Source: Acinetobacter sp. N54.MGS-139 (GTDB taxonomy: Bacteria > Pseudomonadota > Gammaproteobacteria > Burkholderiales > Burkholderiaceae_F). From it: DNA of 48,556 nt. Under the pieces are notes generated by a model that was given only the letters and a program-made list of their open reading frames with translations, was not told the DNA's origin and ran no database searches. Shown piece after piece: positions 16,399 to 26,150 of this stretch. The stretch covers positions 1 to 48,556 of the forward strand of contig LARN01000012.1 in NCBI GenBank assembly GCA_000980495.1. Direction: 5' to 3'. The position numbers were made by a program, and so were the translations under genes. Every line of letters begins with the position of its first letter. Within the stretch, counting starts at the first letter, position 1.

Positions 16399-19300
16399 TT
16401 GATTTCTACTTTTTATTCGAACTCGTTCGAAGTTCTTCGGACGGTTCTTGCCACAAAAATCGGTTTTAATCTGGAGGACCTGCGAAACAGGAATGCCTCC
16501 TTTTTTGAGCAAATCGAAGTTATCGTCCCGACGACGATGGTCGAGGACAACCTCAACCGCTTCTTAGCCGATCACTTCGGCGCAACGCCGGGAATTAAAT
16601 TCTCCAACGTCGCCAGCTGGATGTTCAAAGTTCTCGGGCAGTCTCTTTCTAACACTGAGACTTCCCAGGTCATGGACTGGACTTTTTACGAGATCCTGAG
16701 GCAAAAGCAAACCGAAAAGACCTTTCCTAAAGAAGAAAAGCGTCTTTATGAATACATTCAGACGTTGGACCCCGTGGGTGTGTTGGAGTTTGCCCGCCAT
16801 CTGAACACGGTCTTCATTACCTACGGCTCTTATCGTTTTGATTGGCTGCAGCAGTGGGCGTTAGAAAAGTTTGAACTTAACAACCCGCTCCCGGCGCCGA
16901 ATGCAAAGATCGAAGAAGCGAGGCTGAAGGAAAACTCTGACTTTTTATGGCAAAAACGTCTTTGGCAAGAATTAATCGAACAAACCGGCGCTGACAACAG
17001 GGGAAAAATCTTCGGTTGGCTTGAAAATACCATTACACGAATCCGCAAGAACAAGCCGGTTGAAGACAGCCTGCCGATTCATCTTTTCCTGCCGTTCTCG
17101 ATTCCGCCAAACTTACTGCCTCTGATTCGAGCCTATGAAGATTCCCCGGCAGAACTTAATCTGTACATTCTTAATCCATGTGCCGAATACTGGTTTGAGT
17201 CCGTACCGAAAGCGCAGTTCGATTGGTCAGAAAATTTCAAAGTCGACAACAGCTGCCTGAACTACCTACTGACAAATGCAGCAAGTACGAGAGCCGCCAT
17301 TGACAGATTGGACAGCTTCCTTTTCTCTGAGGAGGAAGCTTCAGCGATCGAAACAGATATTTCAGAGGAGGCAAAAAAGAAACGTCAGAATGCGTCCGTC
17401 AAACAACCCGGATCTCGGAATTTCTTAAGCACAGAAAAAACTTTTGAAAACCCCGAAGAAGAACTTAAAACCAAGGTTAGTGCTGAATCAGCTTCTGCGT
17501 ATTTAGAGTACCCCTCCAAGTCATTCCTGCATAGCTTCCAAAACTCCATTCTTAGAATGGACAGCACACTTCTGCCCACTGAGCCTGATGAGAACGACGT
17601 CAGTCTTCGTATCCTTAAAGCGCCCTCTTTCGTCCGAGAAGTCGAAGCGACCATCGATATTCTTCAGAACTGGTTCACGGATAAAAAGCGCGTCCTTAAA
17701 CCATCCGATGTTTTGGTCGTGGTCCCAGACATCGAAAAGGCAGCTCCCGTCATCGAAGGCGTCATGGCATCACTGCCGAAGGATCTTTTCATTCCTTGGA
17801 AGATCATCGGTCTCAGCGAAGAAAAGCAGAACGCGCTCGCGGATGCGTTTGTGGGCTTGGGCAAGCTCTTGATGTCTGATTTTTCCGCCAGAGAGTTCTT
17901 TGCTTGGCTAGAAAAACTCCCCGTTCAGCAGCAGTGGGGCTTCTCTTTGGACGATATCTCTGTCATCCAAACTTGGCTTTATTCCGCCGGGTACTCTGTC
18001 GGAATCGATCACCAGCAGCTTGCAGCGCTTAATTTCACAGATGAAGACACGTCTCTTCAAGACGCCATGGAACGGCTTTCGCTCGGATTCTTCCTTGATG
18101 AGGCCTCTCCCCTGCCATTTAAGAAGGTGTTTCCTATCCGCGGCGACGAAGAAGCCGGCTTTGACACTGTTTCCGACGACTCGGGTCGTTTAATCCAGGC
18201 GCTTTCTCAGCTTTACCTGAACCTTGCCGATCAGCGCCGCGAACTGCTCGCCAGCGATTTTTCACTTCCGGCAGAGGGCTGGAGAGAATCGCTTCTGGTC
18301 ATGAAAAACCGTTTCTTCGGCAGCAGCTGCGATCCTGAGGAATCCTATAACTTCACAGAAATCATTGAGACAGTCTGCAAAGGTCTGACCGCCGCTTTTG
18401 GCGGCACAGAAAAACCGGTCAGCTTCGATGTTGTATTAAGCGAGCTGAGAAGCGAACTCTCCAAAACAAAACGCGAGGTGACAAGCTCCGGGACCATGAC
18501 ATTCACATCCATTTCGCTGGCAAGAGGTATTCCCTACAAGGTCATTTGCTGCTTGGGTTTTGATGAGAAAAGCGGGTTCCCGGGAACACCGAAATTTGAA
18601 GAATTTGACTTAACCAAGGACCACCGGCGCCGCGGTGACCGAGACGCGAGAAAAGACAATAACGCTGTCTTCCTTGACACGCTTCTCAGCGCTCGGGAAA
18701 ACCTTTTGATTTCCTACACAATCGGAACGAAGCCGCAAAGCGAAAATAATCCGTCGCTTGTCATTGATAACTTCAAAAATTACTTCCTTTCTCATGCCAT
18801 GAGCGTGGGAATGGAGGACGGCACTGCTCAGGAAAAGGCTGACGAACTATGGAAGAGCATCGTTACAAAGGTTCCTTTAAATCGCTTTTCCATGAGAAAT
18901 TTCTTAGAGGAACCGAAATCCCTAGAAAAACGGGAAAACAACCTTTTCTGGAAGAGCCCGCGGAAAGACGTTCTCGAATCAATCGAGCACGCCTACAGGA
19001 ACCCCGATGCGAAGGAATCCATGTTCGCCAACACAGGGATTCCCGATGAGAAACTTCCCAAAACGATGCAGAACTCCAAGCTTCGGGAACTGCAGGTTAA
19101 TTTCCTCATAAAGTTTCTGACATCCTACGATGAGTGGACAGCTAACTTGCTCAAACTTGAATCATCAGACTTCGAAGCCGACGAAAGAATGATCGTCCCT
19201 GCCAAAGATGACAAGCTCATGCACTCAACCGTCAGCCGAAAATTTCTTTCTTTGCTTGAGAACAACTTCTCCGACAAAGAGGCGCTCGACCTTCTGGCCC

Positions 19301-19956
19301 TTAATCCTAAGTACGGCATCGAAAGCGTCCGGCGTGCAGTTCTCAGCTTTGAAGCCTCAGAAGTTACCGAGGCATATGCCGCAAGAAAACAATTTATGGA
19401 GACTGAAACTCTAACAACTGTCTCTGCGACGCTTGACTATCAAGTTCCGCCTGAAATATCGACATACGTCCGTCGCCTCACGGACAAAACAGATCTCTTC
19501 CTTTGGAAAACGGAAGGCGAGACCTTGCGCGTCAAGCTCGGCGTTTTTTGCTCTGGATCAGAACAAAATCGTGAACTATTGCGTCAAATTATTTGGACGG
19601 AGGCAGGAGAGCCATACGATTTGCTTGTCTTTAACGATAGTTCAGACACAGATCATTTCAGTATTTCTTACTCTTCGATTATTCAGAACCACGGCGGCGA
19701 ACCGCTTAAAGCTTTCTTGAAGTTATTTGAGTGTCACTGCAGGCACGCACTGGGAATGAATGCCTCGGATGATGCCCTGCTTTGGCAAGGTGTTTCAGAG
19801 GAAAACGTACGGAAAGCGGCTGATTTATCCACAGCTCTCAAAGAAGAACTCAGCGATTACTACAAACTCCTCAAAGGAGATGGCAAAAAGAAAGACATCT
19901 ACCTTTCCGAAGCAATCAAAGCGCTAATTGATTTCGTTGAGAAACTTAAACCTTAA
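16399..19956 (+). CDS. recC: Exodeoxyribonuclease V subunit gamma (RecC)
   Basis: RecC is the Chi-recognising scaffold of RecBCD, a dead helicase/nuclease fold. At 1185 aa it is close to E. coli RecC (1122). Recognisable blocks are the N-terminal VIVPTTMVEDNLNRFLA with GIKFSNVASWMF, the YILNPCAEYWF block near residue 255, a WLEKLPVQQQWGFSLDDI / WLYSAGYSVGIDHQ region near 510-540, and GTMTFTSISLARGIPYKVIC followed by KDHRRRGDRDARKDNNAVFL near 700-750. The start is TTG at 16399: GGAGGG (16386-16391) sits exactly 7 nt upstream, while an alternative TTG at 16384 precedes that site. It is followed by recB after 11 nt. Confidence 0.92.
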   Translation: MISTFYSNSFEVLRTVLATKIGFNLEDLRNRNASFFEQIEVIVPTTMVEDNLNRFLADHFGATPGIKFSNVASWMFKVLGQSLSNTETSQVMDWTFYEILRQKQTEKTFPKEEKRLYEYIQTLDPVGVLEFARHLNTVFITYGSYRFDWLQQWALEKFELNNPLPAPNAKIEEARLKENSDFLWQKRLWQELIEQTGADNRGKIFGWLENTITRIRKNKPVEDSLPIHLFLPFSIPPNLLPLIRAYEDSPAELNLYILNPCAEYWFESVPKAQFDWSENFKVDNSCLNYLLTNAASTRAAIDRLDSFLFSEEEASAIETDISEEAKKKRQNASVKQPGSRNFLSTEKTFENPEEELKTKVSAESASAYLEYPSKSFLHSFQNSILRMDSTLLPTEPDENDVSLRILKAPSFVREVEATIDILQNWFTDKKRVLKPSDVLVVVPDIEKAAPVIEGVMASLPKDLFIPWKIIGLSEEKQNALADAFVGLGKLLMSDFSAREFFAWLEKLPVQQQWGFSLDDISVIQTWLYSAGYSVGIDHQQLAALNFTDEDTSLQDAMERLSLGFFLDEASPLPFKKVFPIRGDEEAGFDTVSDDSGRLIQALSQLYLNLADQRRELLASDFSLPAEGWRESLLVMKNRFFGSSCDPEESYNFTEIIETVCKGLTAAFGGTEKPVSFDVVLSELRSELSKTKREVTSSGTMTFTSISLARGIPYKVICCLGFDEKSGFPGTPKFEEFDLTKDHRRRGDRDARKDNNAVFLDTLLSARENLLISYTIGTKPQSENNPSLVIDNFKNYFLSHAMSVGMEDGTAQEKADELWKSIVTKVPLNRFSMRNFLEEPKSLEKRENNLFWKSPRKDVLESIEHAYRNPDAKESMFANTGIPDEKLPKTMQNSKLRELQVNFLIKFLTSYDEWTANLLKLESSDFEADERMIVPAKDDKLMHSTVSRKFLSLLENNFSDKEALDLLALNPKYGIESVRRAVLSFEASEVTEAYAARKQFMETETLTTVSATLDYQVPPEISTYVRRLTDKTDLFLWKTEGETLRVKLGVFCSGSEQNRELLRQIIWTEAGEPYDLLVFNDSSDTDHFSISYSSIIQNHGGEPLKAFLKLFECHCRHALGMNASDDALLWQGVSEENVRKAADLSTALKEELSDYYKLLKGDGKKKDIYLSEAIKALIDFVEKLKP

Positions 19957-19967
19957 TCGGAGTATTT

Positions 19968-22900
19968 ATGCTTTTTAAAGAATTTGATGCAGCCACAACG
20001 CCGATTGAGGGGCACATGCTTTTGGAAGCCAGCGCCGGCACCGGAAAAACGTATTCCTTGATGCGGGTGCTGCTCAGGCTTTTAGTCGAGAAAGGGATTG
20101 AGCTGGATCGGATTTTGGTTGTGACATTCACGAATGCGGCCACCGATGAACTGTCATCTCGTTTGCGCAGCAACCTGACGGAACTCATTGAACAAATCAG
20201 ACTGAAGAAGAACGGCAGCTTCAACGATCTGCTGGATAGCTGGGAAGAAAAGAAATATTGTTCGGCAGAAATTCTTGAAAAACTGCAAACGGCGCTCAAT
20301 AAGATTGACGACGCTGCCATTTTTACTATTCACGGATTTTGCCAGCGAATCCTGCAAGACTTTGTCTTTTCTTCAAAAGGGAACTACGACTTTGAGATCG
20401 GCGATGATTCAGATGCGAAAGATAAAGCGTTAACTACTTTTCTTCGTACAAATCTTCCCAAGGCTTATCCAACCTGCCCTACGGAACAACTATCTCTAGC
20501 TCGCGACATTCCATGGGCAGACATCCTATCGACTGCTACCGGTCTGAGCAGAACTAAGCCCCTCACTCAGCAAATGAAGCTGATGAAAGACTCCGAGCAT
20601 GAGCCTGAAGAAGAAACCAATCAGTTTTTTAATACTTTTATTGATCAGGCAACAACTCTCTACGAAAAAAACAAGAAAGATAAGCGTCTATTTACGTTCG
20701 ATGACCTGCTGATTGAAGCAGAAGAACGCATTGTTAAAGATCCGGAATTCACCAAAGCCATTCAAAATCTTTATGGCGCTGCATTAATTGACGAATTTCA
20801 GGATACGGACCCGATTCAATACTCTATTTTCAAACATCTGTTCTTAGATGATCCGGAAGGCTCTAAACCCGTCATCTTTGTCGGCGACCCGAAACAGTCT
20901 ATTTATCGCTTCAGGAATGCCAGTCTCGAAACGTATCTGTTAGCCAAAAATGAAATCAACAACCTTTACCAGTTAGTGAAGAATTATCGTTCAACGCCGG
21001 GAATCATCGCCGGAGTTAATGAATACTTCAATCCGGAAGGAAAAGGGCCCGACGGCGGCTTTTTGAATCAGGCTCTGACCTATTCGCCGGTGCAGTTTAA
21101 TAAGAAAAAACTACCGCTCCTCCTAGAGAAAAACGGTAAACTCGAACCCCTCCCCTCTTTCGCTTTCTGGTCTAACGCCGACACTAAGGCCTTGTCCAAT
21201 GCAGAGGCTCTTCGCGATATGGAGGCTATTGCCATCGCAGAGGAAATCGAATCCTTACTAAAGGAAAACGTTCTCTATGAAGGCCGGAGACTGAGGCCCA
21301 GTGACATCGCCATATTGGTCGCAAAGCGCTTCCATGCTGACAAAGTTATTGAGCAGTTGCGCAAGCGAGGCATTCGAACTCTTCGCTCCTCGAATGAAAA
21401 CGTCTTATGTTCTAAAGAAGCGCACGAACTCAAGAGCGTTCTGGAGGCTATGTACGATCCGAGAGATACGCGTCTTGTGGCAGCGGCTCAGGCAACCCGA
21501 ATTTTCGGCGACTCGTTGAATGACTTACTAAACAACGATGCGGCCTCTGCCCAGGCACGCTTGCTATTGGAGAATTCAGCGAAAATCTACGAAAAGAGAG
21601 GAATCATCGCTGCAGTCTCTAACCTTTTCGCCGGCGCCAAAACCGAAGAGCGTTTACTGCAATACGGCGGAGAACGCGCCCTCACGAACTATCAGCACAT
21701 CTTGGAGCTTCTGCATCAGCAGCACAACACCATAGATAATCTGCAGGGGCTGCTGCGCTGGTTAAAACAAGAACAAAAAAAGAACAACGACAGCTATACC
21801 CTGAGACGTGAAACCGATTCCGATGTGGTTCGGGTAGAGACCATTCACAGCAGTAAAGGACTTCAATACCCGGTTGTTTACTACCTTGATCGGCCAATAA
21901 GCTTTTCCAAGAGTCAAGAATTTAGAGACGATGCAACAGGTGTCATTACCTTCTATGAAACCGAACAAAAGGCTCCCGACGACTTTGTTGAGAAATCTTA
22001 TGAAGAGTCAATGAGATTGTTATATGTCGCTATGACGCGGGCAACAGCAAGAGTGGTCCTGCCTTATTTCTTTAAGAAGACTAAATCAGGGGCGCCGCAC
22101 GGAAGCGTCGGCGGAAAATATCCGCTTGCGCAGGCTATCAGCGGAGAAACGTCAGGAGGAATGGCCATAATTAACGGGCTGAACCGGCTGCGGGAAGCTT
22201 TGAGCCCGAAGGAAGCGTCGGCAAGGGAAGTGAGAAAAGCCCTGCTTGAAGGAATATCCGAGCACAACAAAAACAACGCACATCCTCTCATGCTCTCTGA
22301 AAAAGCCTTGAATGCTTACTCTCCTTTTGATATTCGTTTTGACTTCGAACCCGGCAAATTTAGTGACTTCGAAGTCTCCATTAGAGAACAGATCGAACAT
22401 CTTGATCTCAGAGCCGGTCGCGGTGACAGACAAAATCGTTCCTGGATTTCCTCTAGTTTCACAAGCCTATTGAGAACCATGGAGGCACAGGATTCTGCCG
22501 TCATCACTGATGAAACAGAAGCTTCAGAATCAGAGGAACCAGTCGCAGCATCGAAAGAAGAGGATATTTTGGAGGTTCTCAAAGGTTCTCAGAGCGCTGC
22601 CGAATTCGGCACGAAAGTCCATGAATTATTGGAAAAGATCTTCGACAAAAATTTTCATAATTGGAAGCTCAGAGTCTACAAATTTTTAGATGATCGTTTT
22701 AAGGGGTATGTCGCTCCGGAAACAGAAGAACGAAAGGCCGAAATCGAGACCAAAACGGAAGAGTTCTTCGAAAATTTATTCGAAGCAAAGATTCTGCCCT
22801 CCGCGCCGGGCTTCCACCTCGCTCAGCTTTTTAAAAATCTTAAAGATTGCCGTCCGGAATTGAAATTCATGCTTTCCGTCGGAGCTCCGATAAAGGGCAG

Positions 22901-23393
22901 AGAACGTCTGACGGCGAGTCTTTTGGCTGAAACACTAACAGCCTTTGATTCTCGTTATAAAGACTTCCATTTATCGGAACTCGATATGCGCGGATACCTC
23001 ACGGGCTCCATCGACTTAGCATTTGCCGCAGACGGCAAATATTGGGTCATCGACTGGAAGACGAACAAAATTGATTACCGCAATAATGCTCCCGAGCTGT
23101 ACACGCCAGAAGCCGTAGACGCCTTGATGAAAAACAATCACTATGAGCTCCAGTTGACGCTTTACCTGGTTGCGCTCAAACGAATGCTCGAGGTTCGTTT
23201 AAATCTGCCTGAAGGTGAGGGTTATAAAGTCATCGGAGGCGCGATTTACTGCTTTTTACGCGGTATCAACAAAGAAGGGCGCGGAACATACTTTGAGCGT
23301 CCCAAAGATGGCCTTATCGAATGTTTAGACGACTTCCTGAAAAACGGATTTAGTCGCGAACTCCTGGAATCTCGTGCTAAAGGAGCTGCGTGA
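19968..23393 (+). CDS. recB: Exodeoxyribonuclease V subunit beta (RecB helicase-nuclease)
   Basis: RecB is the 3'-5' helicase and nuclease of RecBCD, and loads RecA after Chi. The 1141-aa protein is near the E. coli length (1180). Helicase motifs are Walker A EASAGTGKT (K27), VTFTNAATDEL, ALIDEFQDTDPIQYSIF (motif II), GDPKQSIYRFRNA (III), VRVETIHSSKGLQYPVVYYL (V) and LLYVAMTRATARV (VI). The C-terminal nuclease shows GTKVHELLEKIF, D1016 in GSIDLAFA, and D1029/K1031 in VIDWKTNK, so both activities look intact. The ATG follows CGGAG with a normal spacing. It is followed by recD with only one base between stop and start. Confidence 0.96.
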   Translation: MLFKEFDAATTPIEGHMLLEASAGTGKTYSLMRVLLRLLVEKGIELDRILVVTFTNAATDELSSRLRSNLTELIEQIRLKKNGSFNDLLDSWEEKKYCSAEILEKLQTALNKIDDAAIFTIHGFCQRILQDFVFSSKGNYDFEIGDDSDAKDKALTTFLRTNLPKAYPTCPTEQLSLARDIPWADILSTATGLSRTKPLTQQMKLMKDSEHEPEEETNQFFNTFIDQATTLYEKNKKDKRLFTFDDLLIEAEERIVKDPEFTKAIQNLYGAALIDEFQDTDPIQYSIFKHLFLDDPEGSKPVIFVGDPKQSIYRFRNASLETYLLAKNEINNLYQLVKNYRSTPGIIAGVNEYFNPEGKGPDGGFLNQALTYSPVQFNKKKLPLLLEKNGKLEPLPSFAFWSNADTKALSNAEALRDMEAIAIAEEIESLLKENVLYEGRRLRPSDIAILVAKRFHADKVIEQLRKRGIRTLRSSNENVLCSKEAHELKSVLEAMYDPRDTRLVAAAQATRIFGDSLNDLLNNDAASAQARLLLENSAKIYEKRGIIAAVSNLFAGAKTEERLLQYGGERALTNYQHILELLHQQHNTIDNLQGLLRWLKQEQKKNNDSYTLRRETDSDVVRVETIHSSKGLQYPVVYYLDRPISFSKSQEFRDDATGVITFYETEQKAPDDFVEKSYEESMRLLYVAMTRATARVVLPYFFKKTKSGAPHGSVGGKYPLAQAISGETSGGMAIINGLNRLREALSPKEASAREVRKALLEGISEHNKNNAHPLMLSEKALNAYSPFDIRFDFEPGKFSDFEVSIREQIEHLDLRAGRGDRQNRSWISSSFTSLLRTMEAQDSAVITDETEASESEEPVAASKEEDILEVLKGSQSAAEFGTKVHELLEKIFDKNFHNWKLRVYKFLDDRFKGYVAPETEERKAEIETKTEEFFENLFEAKILPSAPGFHLAQLFKNLKDCRPELKFMLSVGAPIKGRERLTASLLAETLTAFDSRYKDFHLSELDMRGYLTGSIDLAFAADGKYWVIDWKTNKIDYRNNAPELYTPEAVDALMKNNHYELQLTLYLVALKRMLEVRLNLPEGEGYKVIGGAIYCFLRGINKEGRGTYFERPKDGLIECLDDFLKNGFSRELLESRAKGAA

Positions 23394-23394
23394 A

Positions 23395-25341
23395 ATGATT
23401 TCGCAAAACCAAAATTCATTTGAAAACCTCGGCACCATTCTGCTTGATCTTTTAGCTCGTCGAGGAAAAACTGTGACGGCAGAGCAGCGAAATGCGCTGG
23501 CGTTTTTCATGCTGCATCTCGGACAAGCAGAACACCTCGGAGGTTTATGTGTCGAGCTTGATGCAACGCCGCAAAATAAAGGATACGTGGAGCTGCTTAG
23601 GGAAGCAGAGCTGCTAACAGACGGCAGCAGCAAAATTGCTGATGAACCCAACAACCTTTCTGTCGCTCCGACGCCCTTTATTCTTGACGTAAGCGAACCG
23701 AAAAAGCTGAGAATTTATTCCCGCCGCAACTTTTGCTCTGAAAGCCGTTTGGCTGCGGGAATTCACGGTATGTGCTCTGCAAGCGCCAGCGAAGTCAACG
23801 AGGTAAAAGAGGCCTTGGGACAGCTAGAACAGACGTTAAAGAATGCACGAGAAAAGGGCGACAAGAAAGCCTACTCTTTAAATCCCCTACAGCTGAAAGC
23901 AGCCGAACTTGCGGTTTCGGAAAAATTCTCCGTCATTTGCGGCGGTCCCGGTACCGGCAAAACAACTACCGTTGTGAAGTTCATCGAAGCCTTTTTGAAG
24001 ATTCATCCGAAGGGCATCATTCAAATGTGCGCACCAACCGGGAAAGCCACAAGCCGCCTCCTTGAATCCGTAAAAAATCAGGCGGATGCCGGTCCAACCT
24101 CTGCTCCTTACTATCCCGAGGTTCGCAAAGCTCTTGCCGAAGACAGGCTGACCTCTTTAACGATCCATAAATTACTGGTTACGGATTTATCCAACGGAAA
24201 ACGGCCGTCTGCGGATAATCCGATTGAAGCAGATTTGCTAATCGTGGATGAGAGTTCAATGATTGACTCGGCCTTGGCTTTGAAGCTTGTCAGAGCAATT
24301 GACCCGGCCAGAACTCAAACAGTGTTCTTAGGCGACAAGCATCAGCTGGCAGCCGTCGGGCCGGGTTCGGTATTTGCGGATATCTCTGATAATTCAGGAG
24401 TTTTAAAAGGGCACATCGTTGAATTAAAAGAGAGCATTCGCTTCAATGACAAATCCGCTATCGGCAGGTTAGCTCAGTGCATGCTCGCGCTCGAAGAAAA
24501 GAAAGATCCCGACCTTTCCAGCTTTATTTCGCAAGTTGAATATACGGACGATCGTCCCTTCGAAGGATTTAAGGATACCGGCGTGTTTTTCAAATCTGCA
24601 GGAAGAAATCTTCCTCTGCGGGCTCAGAATTGGTTAGAAGAAAAACTCGATACCTACTGCAAAGCAGTCCAAAACTTAAACCTGACTTTAACTTCGAATG
24701 ATAAAAACGAAGTAGATCCCAGATCAGCCAGCTTCGAAAACCTTCCTAGTGATGTACAACAAGCTCTTGAAGAGGTTTGGAACGAGTTGAGTACCTTCCG
24801 GCCCTTATGCGCACAGCGTGAAGGTCCCACAGGCGTCAACGCCGTCAATGACTTTTGCGAAGATTTTGTTAAATCGGCATTTAAAGTCCCATCCGCCGAT
24901 GACATGTACAACGGCAAGGTCATCATTGTTCGTCAAAACGACTCCGGTCTCGGTGTTGCCAACGGCGACGTGGCTATTATTTTCGGCTTGAAGACAGCTG
25001 ATTCCGACAAACCGACGTGGTATGCATTCATCGGTGATCTGAAGAAAATCGTTCCGGCTCAGCTGCTGCCAAAATATGACACTGCCTTTGCCATCACTAT
25101 TCACCAATCGCAGGGTTCCGGCTTCCGTGATGTCGCCATCTTCCTGCCGACGCTGAGCGCCGGAAGTGATGCTGCCTCGTTATGCACGCGCGAACTTCTT
25201 TATACCGGCATTACTCGTTCGGAAAAAACGTGCCAGATTTTCGGGGCTAAGGATGTTCTGGGCATGTCTTTAAAGACCGTCACGCAACGCAGCGGAGGAC
25301 TGCCTCAGCGGCTTAAAGAGCGCTTCAGCGAACAAGGTTAA
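23395..25341 (+). CDS. recD: Exodeoxyribonuclease V subunit alpha (RecD helicase)
   Basis: RecD is the fast 5'-3' helicase of RecBCD and keeps its nuclease active before Chi. The 648-aa protein (E. coli 608) carries Walker A GGPGTGKTTT (K189), MCAPTGKATSRLLES, LLIVDESSMID, VFLGDKHQLAAVGPG, and the C-terminal AITIHQSQGSGFRDVAIFLP and LLYTGITRSEKTC. ATG 23395 is chosen since AAGGAG (23380-23385) lies 9 nt upstream and recB stops at 23393; a GTG at 23374 would start inside recB. This completes recC-recB-recD, the order common in proteobacteria other than enterics. Confidence 0.94.
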   Translation: MISQNQNSFENLGTILLDLLARRGKTVTAEQRNALAFFMLHLGQAEHLGGLCVELDATPQNKGYVELLREAELLTDGSSKIADEPNNLSVAPTPFILDVSEPKKLRIYSRRNFCSESRLAAGIHGMCSASASEVNEVKEALGQLEQTLKNAREKGDKKAYSLNPLQLKAAELAVSEKFSVICGGPGTGKTTTVVKFIEAFLKIHPKGIIQMCAPTGKATSRLLESVKNQADAGPTSAPYYPEVRKALAEDRLTSLTIHKLLVTDLSNGKRPSADNPIEADLLIVDESSMIDSALALKLVRAIDPARTQTVFLGDKHQLAAVGPGSVFADISDNSGVLKGHIVELKESIRFNDKSAIGRLAQCMLALEEKKDPDLSSFISQVEYTDDRPFEGFKDTGVFFKSAGRNLPLRAQNWLEEKLDTYCKAVQNLNLTLTSNDKNEVDPRSASFENLPSDVQQALEEVWNELSTFRPLCAQREGPTGVNAVNDFCEDFVKSAFKVPSADDMYNGKVIIVRQNDSGLGVANGDVAIIFGLKTADSDKPTWYAFIGDLKKIVPAQLLPKYDTAFAITIHQSQGSGFRDVAIFLPTLSAGSDAASLCTRELLYTGITRSEKTCQIFGAKDVLGMSLKTVTQRSGGLPQRLKERFSEQG

Positions 25342-25357
25342 TTTTTAGTTCTCCTTG

Positions 25358-25407
25358 AGAGAAGAAGCCGAGCCGGTTAATCAAATCTAAACGGCTCTTC
25401 TCTTTCT
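25358..25407 (+). terminator. Probable terminator after recD
   Basis: An imperfect long stem, AGAGAAGAAGCCG (25358-25370) with CGGCTCTTCTCT (25392-25403), then TTCT. The T tract is weak. The following ORF starts right after it. Confidence 0.5.
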
Positions 25408-25412
25408 ACACC

Positions 25413-25541
25413 ATGACAGATAAGAAATCAGGTTCTCAAAAACAAGAGCTCCGTCCAAATACTAAAGAGCAGATGCTCAAGCGCTTTAAAGAAAATCTAA
25501 GCACCTTCAAAAAGACTTTTGATTATCTAAAAGACAAATGA
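25413..25541 (+). CDS. Candidate antitoxin of the Doc/Fic toxin, 42 aa
   Basis: A small lysine-rich ORF (16 of 42 residues Lys/Arg/Gln) with a predicted helical C-terminus (KEQMLKRFKENLSTFKKTF). Its TGA lies within the ATGA overlap with the Doc-like toxin start at 25538, the coupling typical of antitoxin-toxin pairs. It is too short to be Phd (73 aa) and I see no perfect S/TxxxE(G/N) class-I Fic-inhibitor motif. The ATG has no good ribosome site and follows the recD terminator closely; an internal ATG at 25473 is another possible start. Its role as an antitoxin is inferred from position only. Confidence 0.5.
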   Translation: MTDKKSGSQKQELRPNTKEQMLKRFKENLSTFKKTFDYLKDK

Positions 25542-25882
25542 GTACGCCATTAGATATTGATGCGGTTGTCTTGATCAATGAGGCTCTCTCCGGTAATCGC
25601 TGCTCAGAAGAAGGAAGACAGCGAGTCGGCGGATGTCTGTCCAGCTATTCCTATTACGGCACCGTCCCAGAGCAGATAACCAGCATCGTTGTCAGCCTCC
25701 TCAAAGGTCACTTCTTCCAGGACGGCAACAAAAGAACGGCGCTGGCGGTCTACTTAGATTTGTGTCAAAACAACGGAATCCAGATCATATCTGATCAAGA
25801 TCGCTTAGGAGACGTTTTTATAGACATCGCAGCCACCCAGCGAGACATCACGGAAAACGCTCGGTTACTCTTTCCGGATTGA
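25538..25882 (+). CDS. Doc-type Fic-fold toxin
   Basis: A 114-aa Fic-fold protein. The active-site loop is HFFQDGNKRTAL near residue 64, which fits the Doc form HxFxDxNKRTAL rather than the AMP-transferring HxFx(D/E)GNGRxxR. Doc phosphorylates EF-Tu at a threonine and stops translation, so this is likely a growth-inhibiting kinase toxin. Fold helices before (EEGRQRVGGCLSSYSYY, resembling the substrate-flap region) and after (LAVYLDLCQNNGIQI) are complete, and the length is near Doc (126). It overlaps the candidate antitoxin by 4 nt. Catalytic H, D, N and R are all present, so it looks intact. Confidence 0.82.
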   Translation: MSTPLDIDAVVLINEALSGNRCSEEGRQRVGGCLSSYSYYGTVPEQITSIVVSLLKGHFFQDGNKRTALAVYLDLCQNNGIQIISDQDRLGDVFIDIAATQRDITENARLLFPD

Positions 25883-25898
25883 AAAGAGAAATTCGTTC

Positions 25899-26103
25899 TC
25901 AAGCTCGGCCTATGCACGATACTTGTTCAATAGTTGCTCAATCTTTGCGCGATTCTTGTTCAATTTCTACTCAATTCCAAAAAATAGGTACTTTATTTGA
26001 CATCAAGAACGCTTAGCCCCAGTAGGAAAAGTCTGTTTAATCCGATCGTTTAGAGATAAAAATCCCCTCTAAATTTTTATTTTATCTTTAGCGAAATTTC
26101 GCT
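25899..26103. repeat. Diverged non-coding tandem element, copy 1, with seven 11-bp units
   Basis: It opens with seven consecutive 11-bp units from 25899 to 25975. Five are clear (25921, 25932, 25943, 25954, 25965) with consensus NYTTGYTCAAT, and the first two are degenerate. Then come TTTGACA, about 50 bases of unlike sequence, the conserved GATAAAAATCCCCTCT block (26055-26070) and a perfect 14-bp palindrome AGCGAAATTTCGCT (26090-26103). It lies downstream of both converging neighbours, the toxin and the transporter operon. No convincing ORF was found in it. It is related to copy 2 at 26151. Confidence 0.7.
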
Positions 26104-26150
26104 GAAAAAACTGCTGTCATTTTCGAAATAAAAGATGAAGTGGCTCCCTC

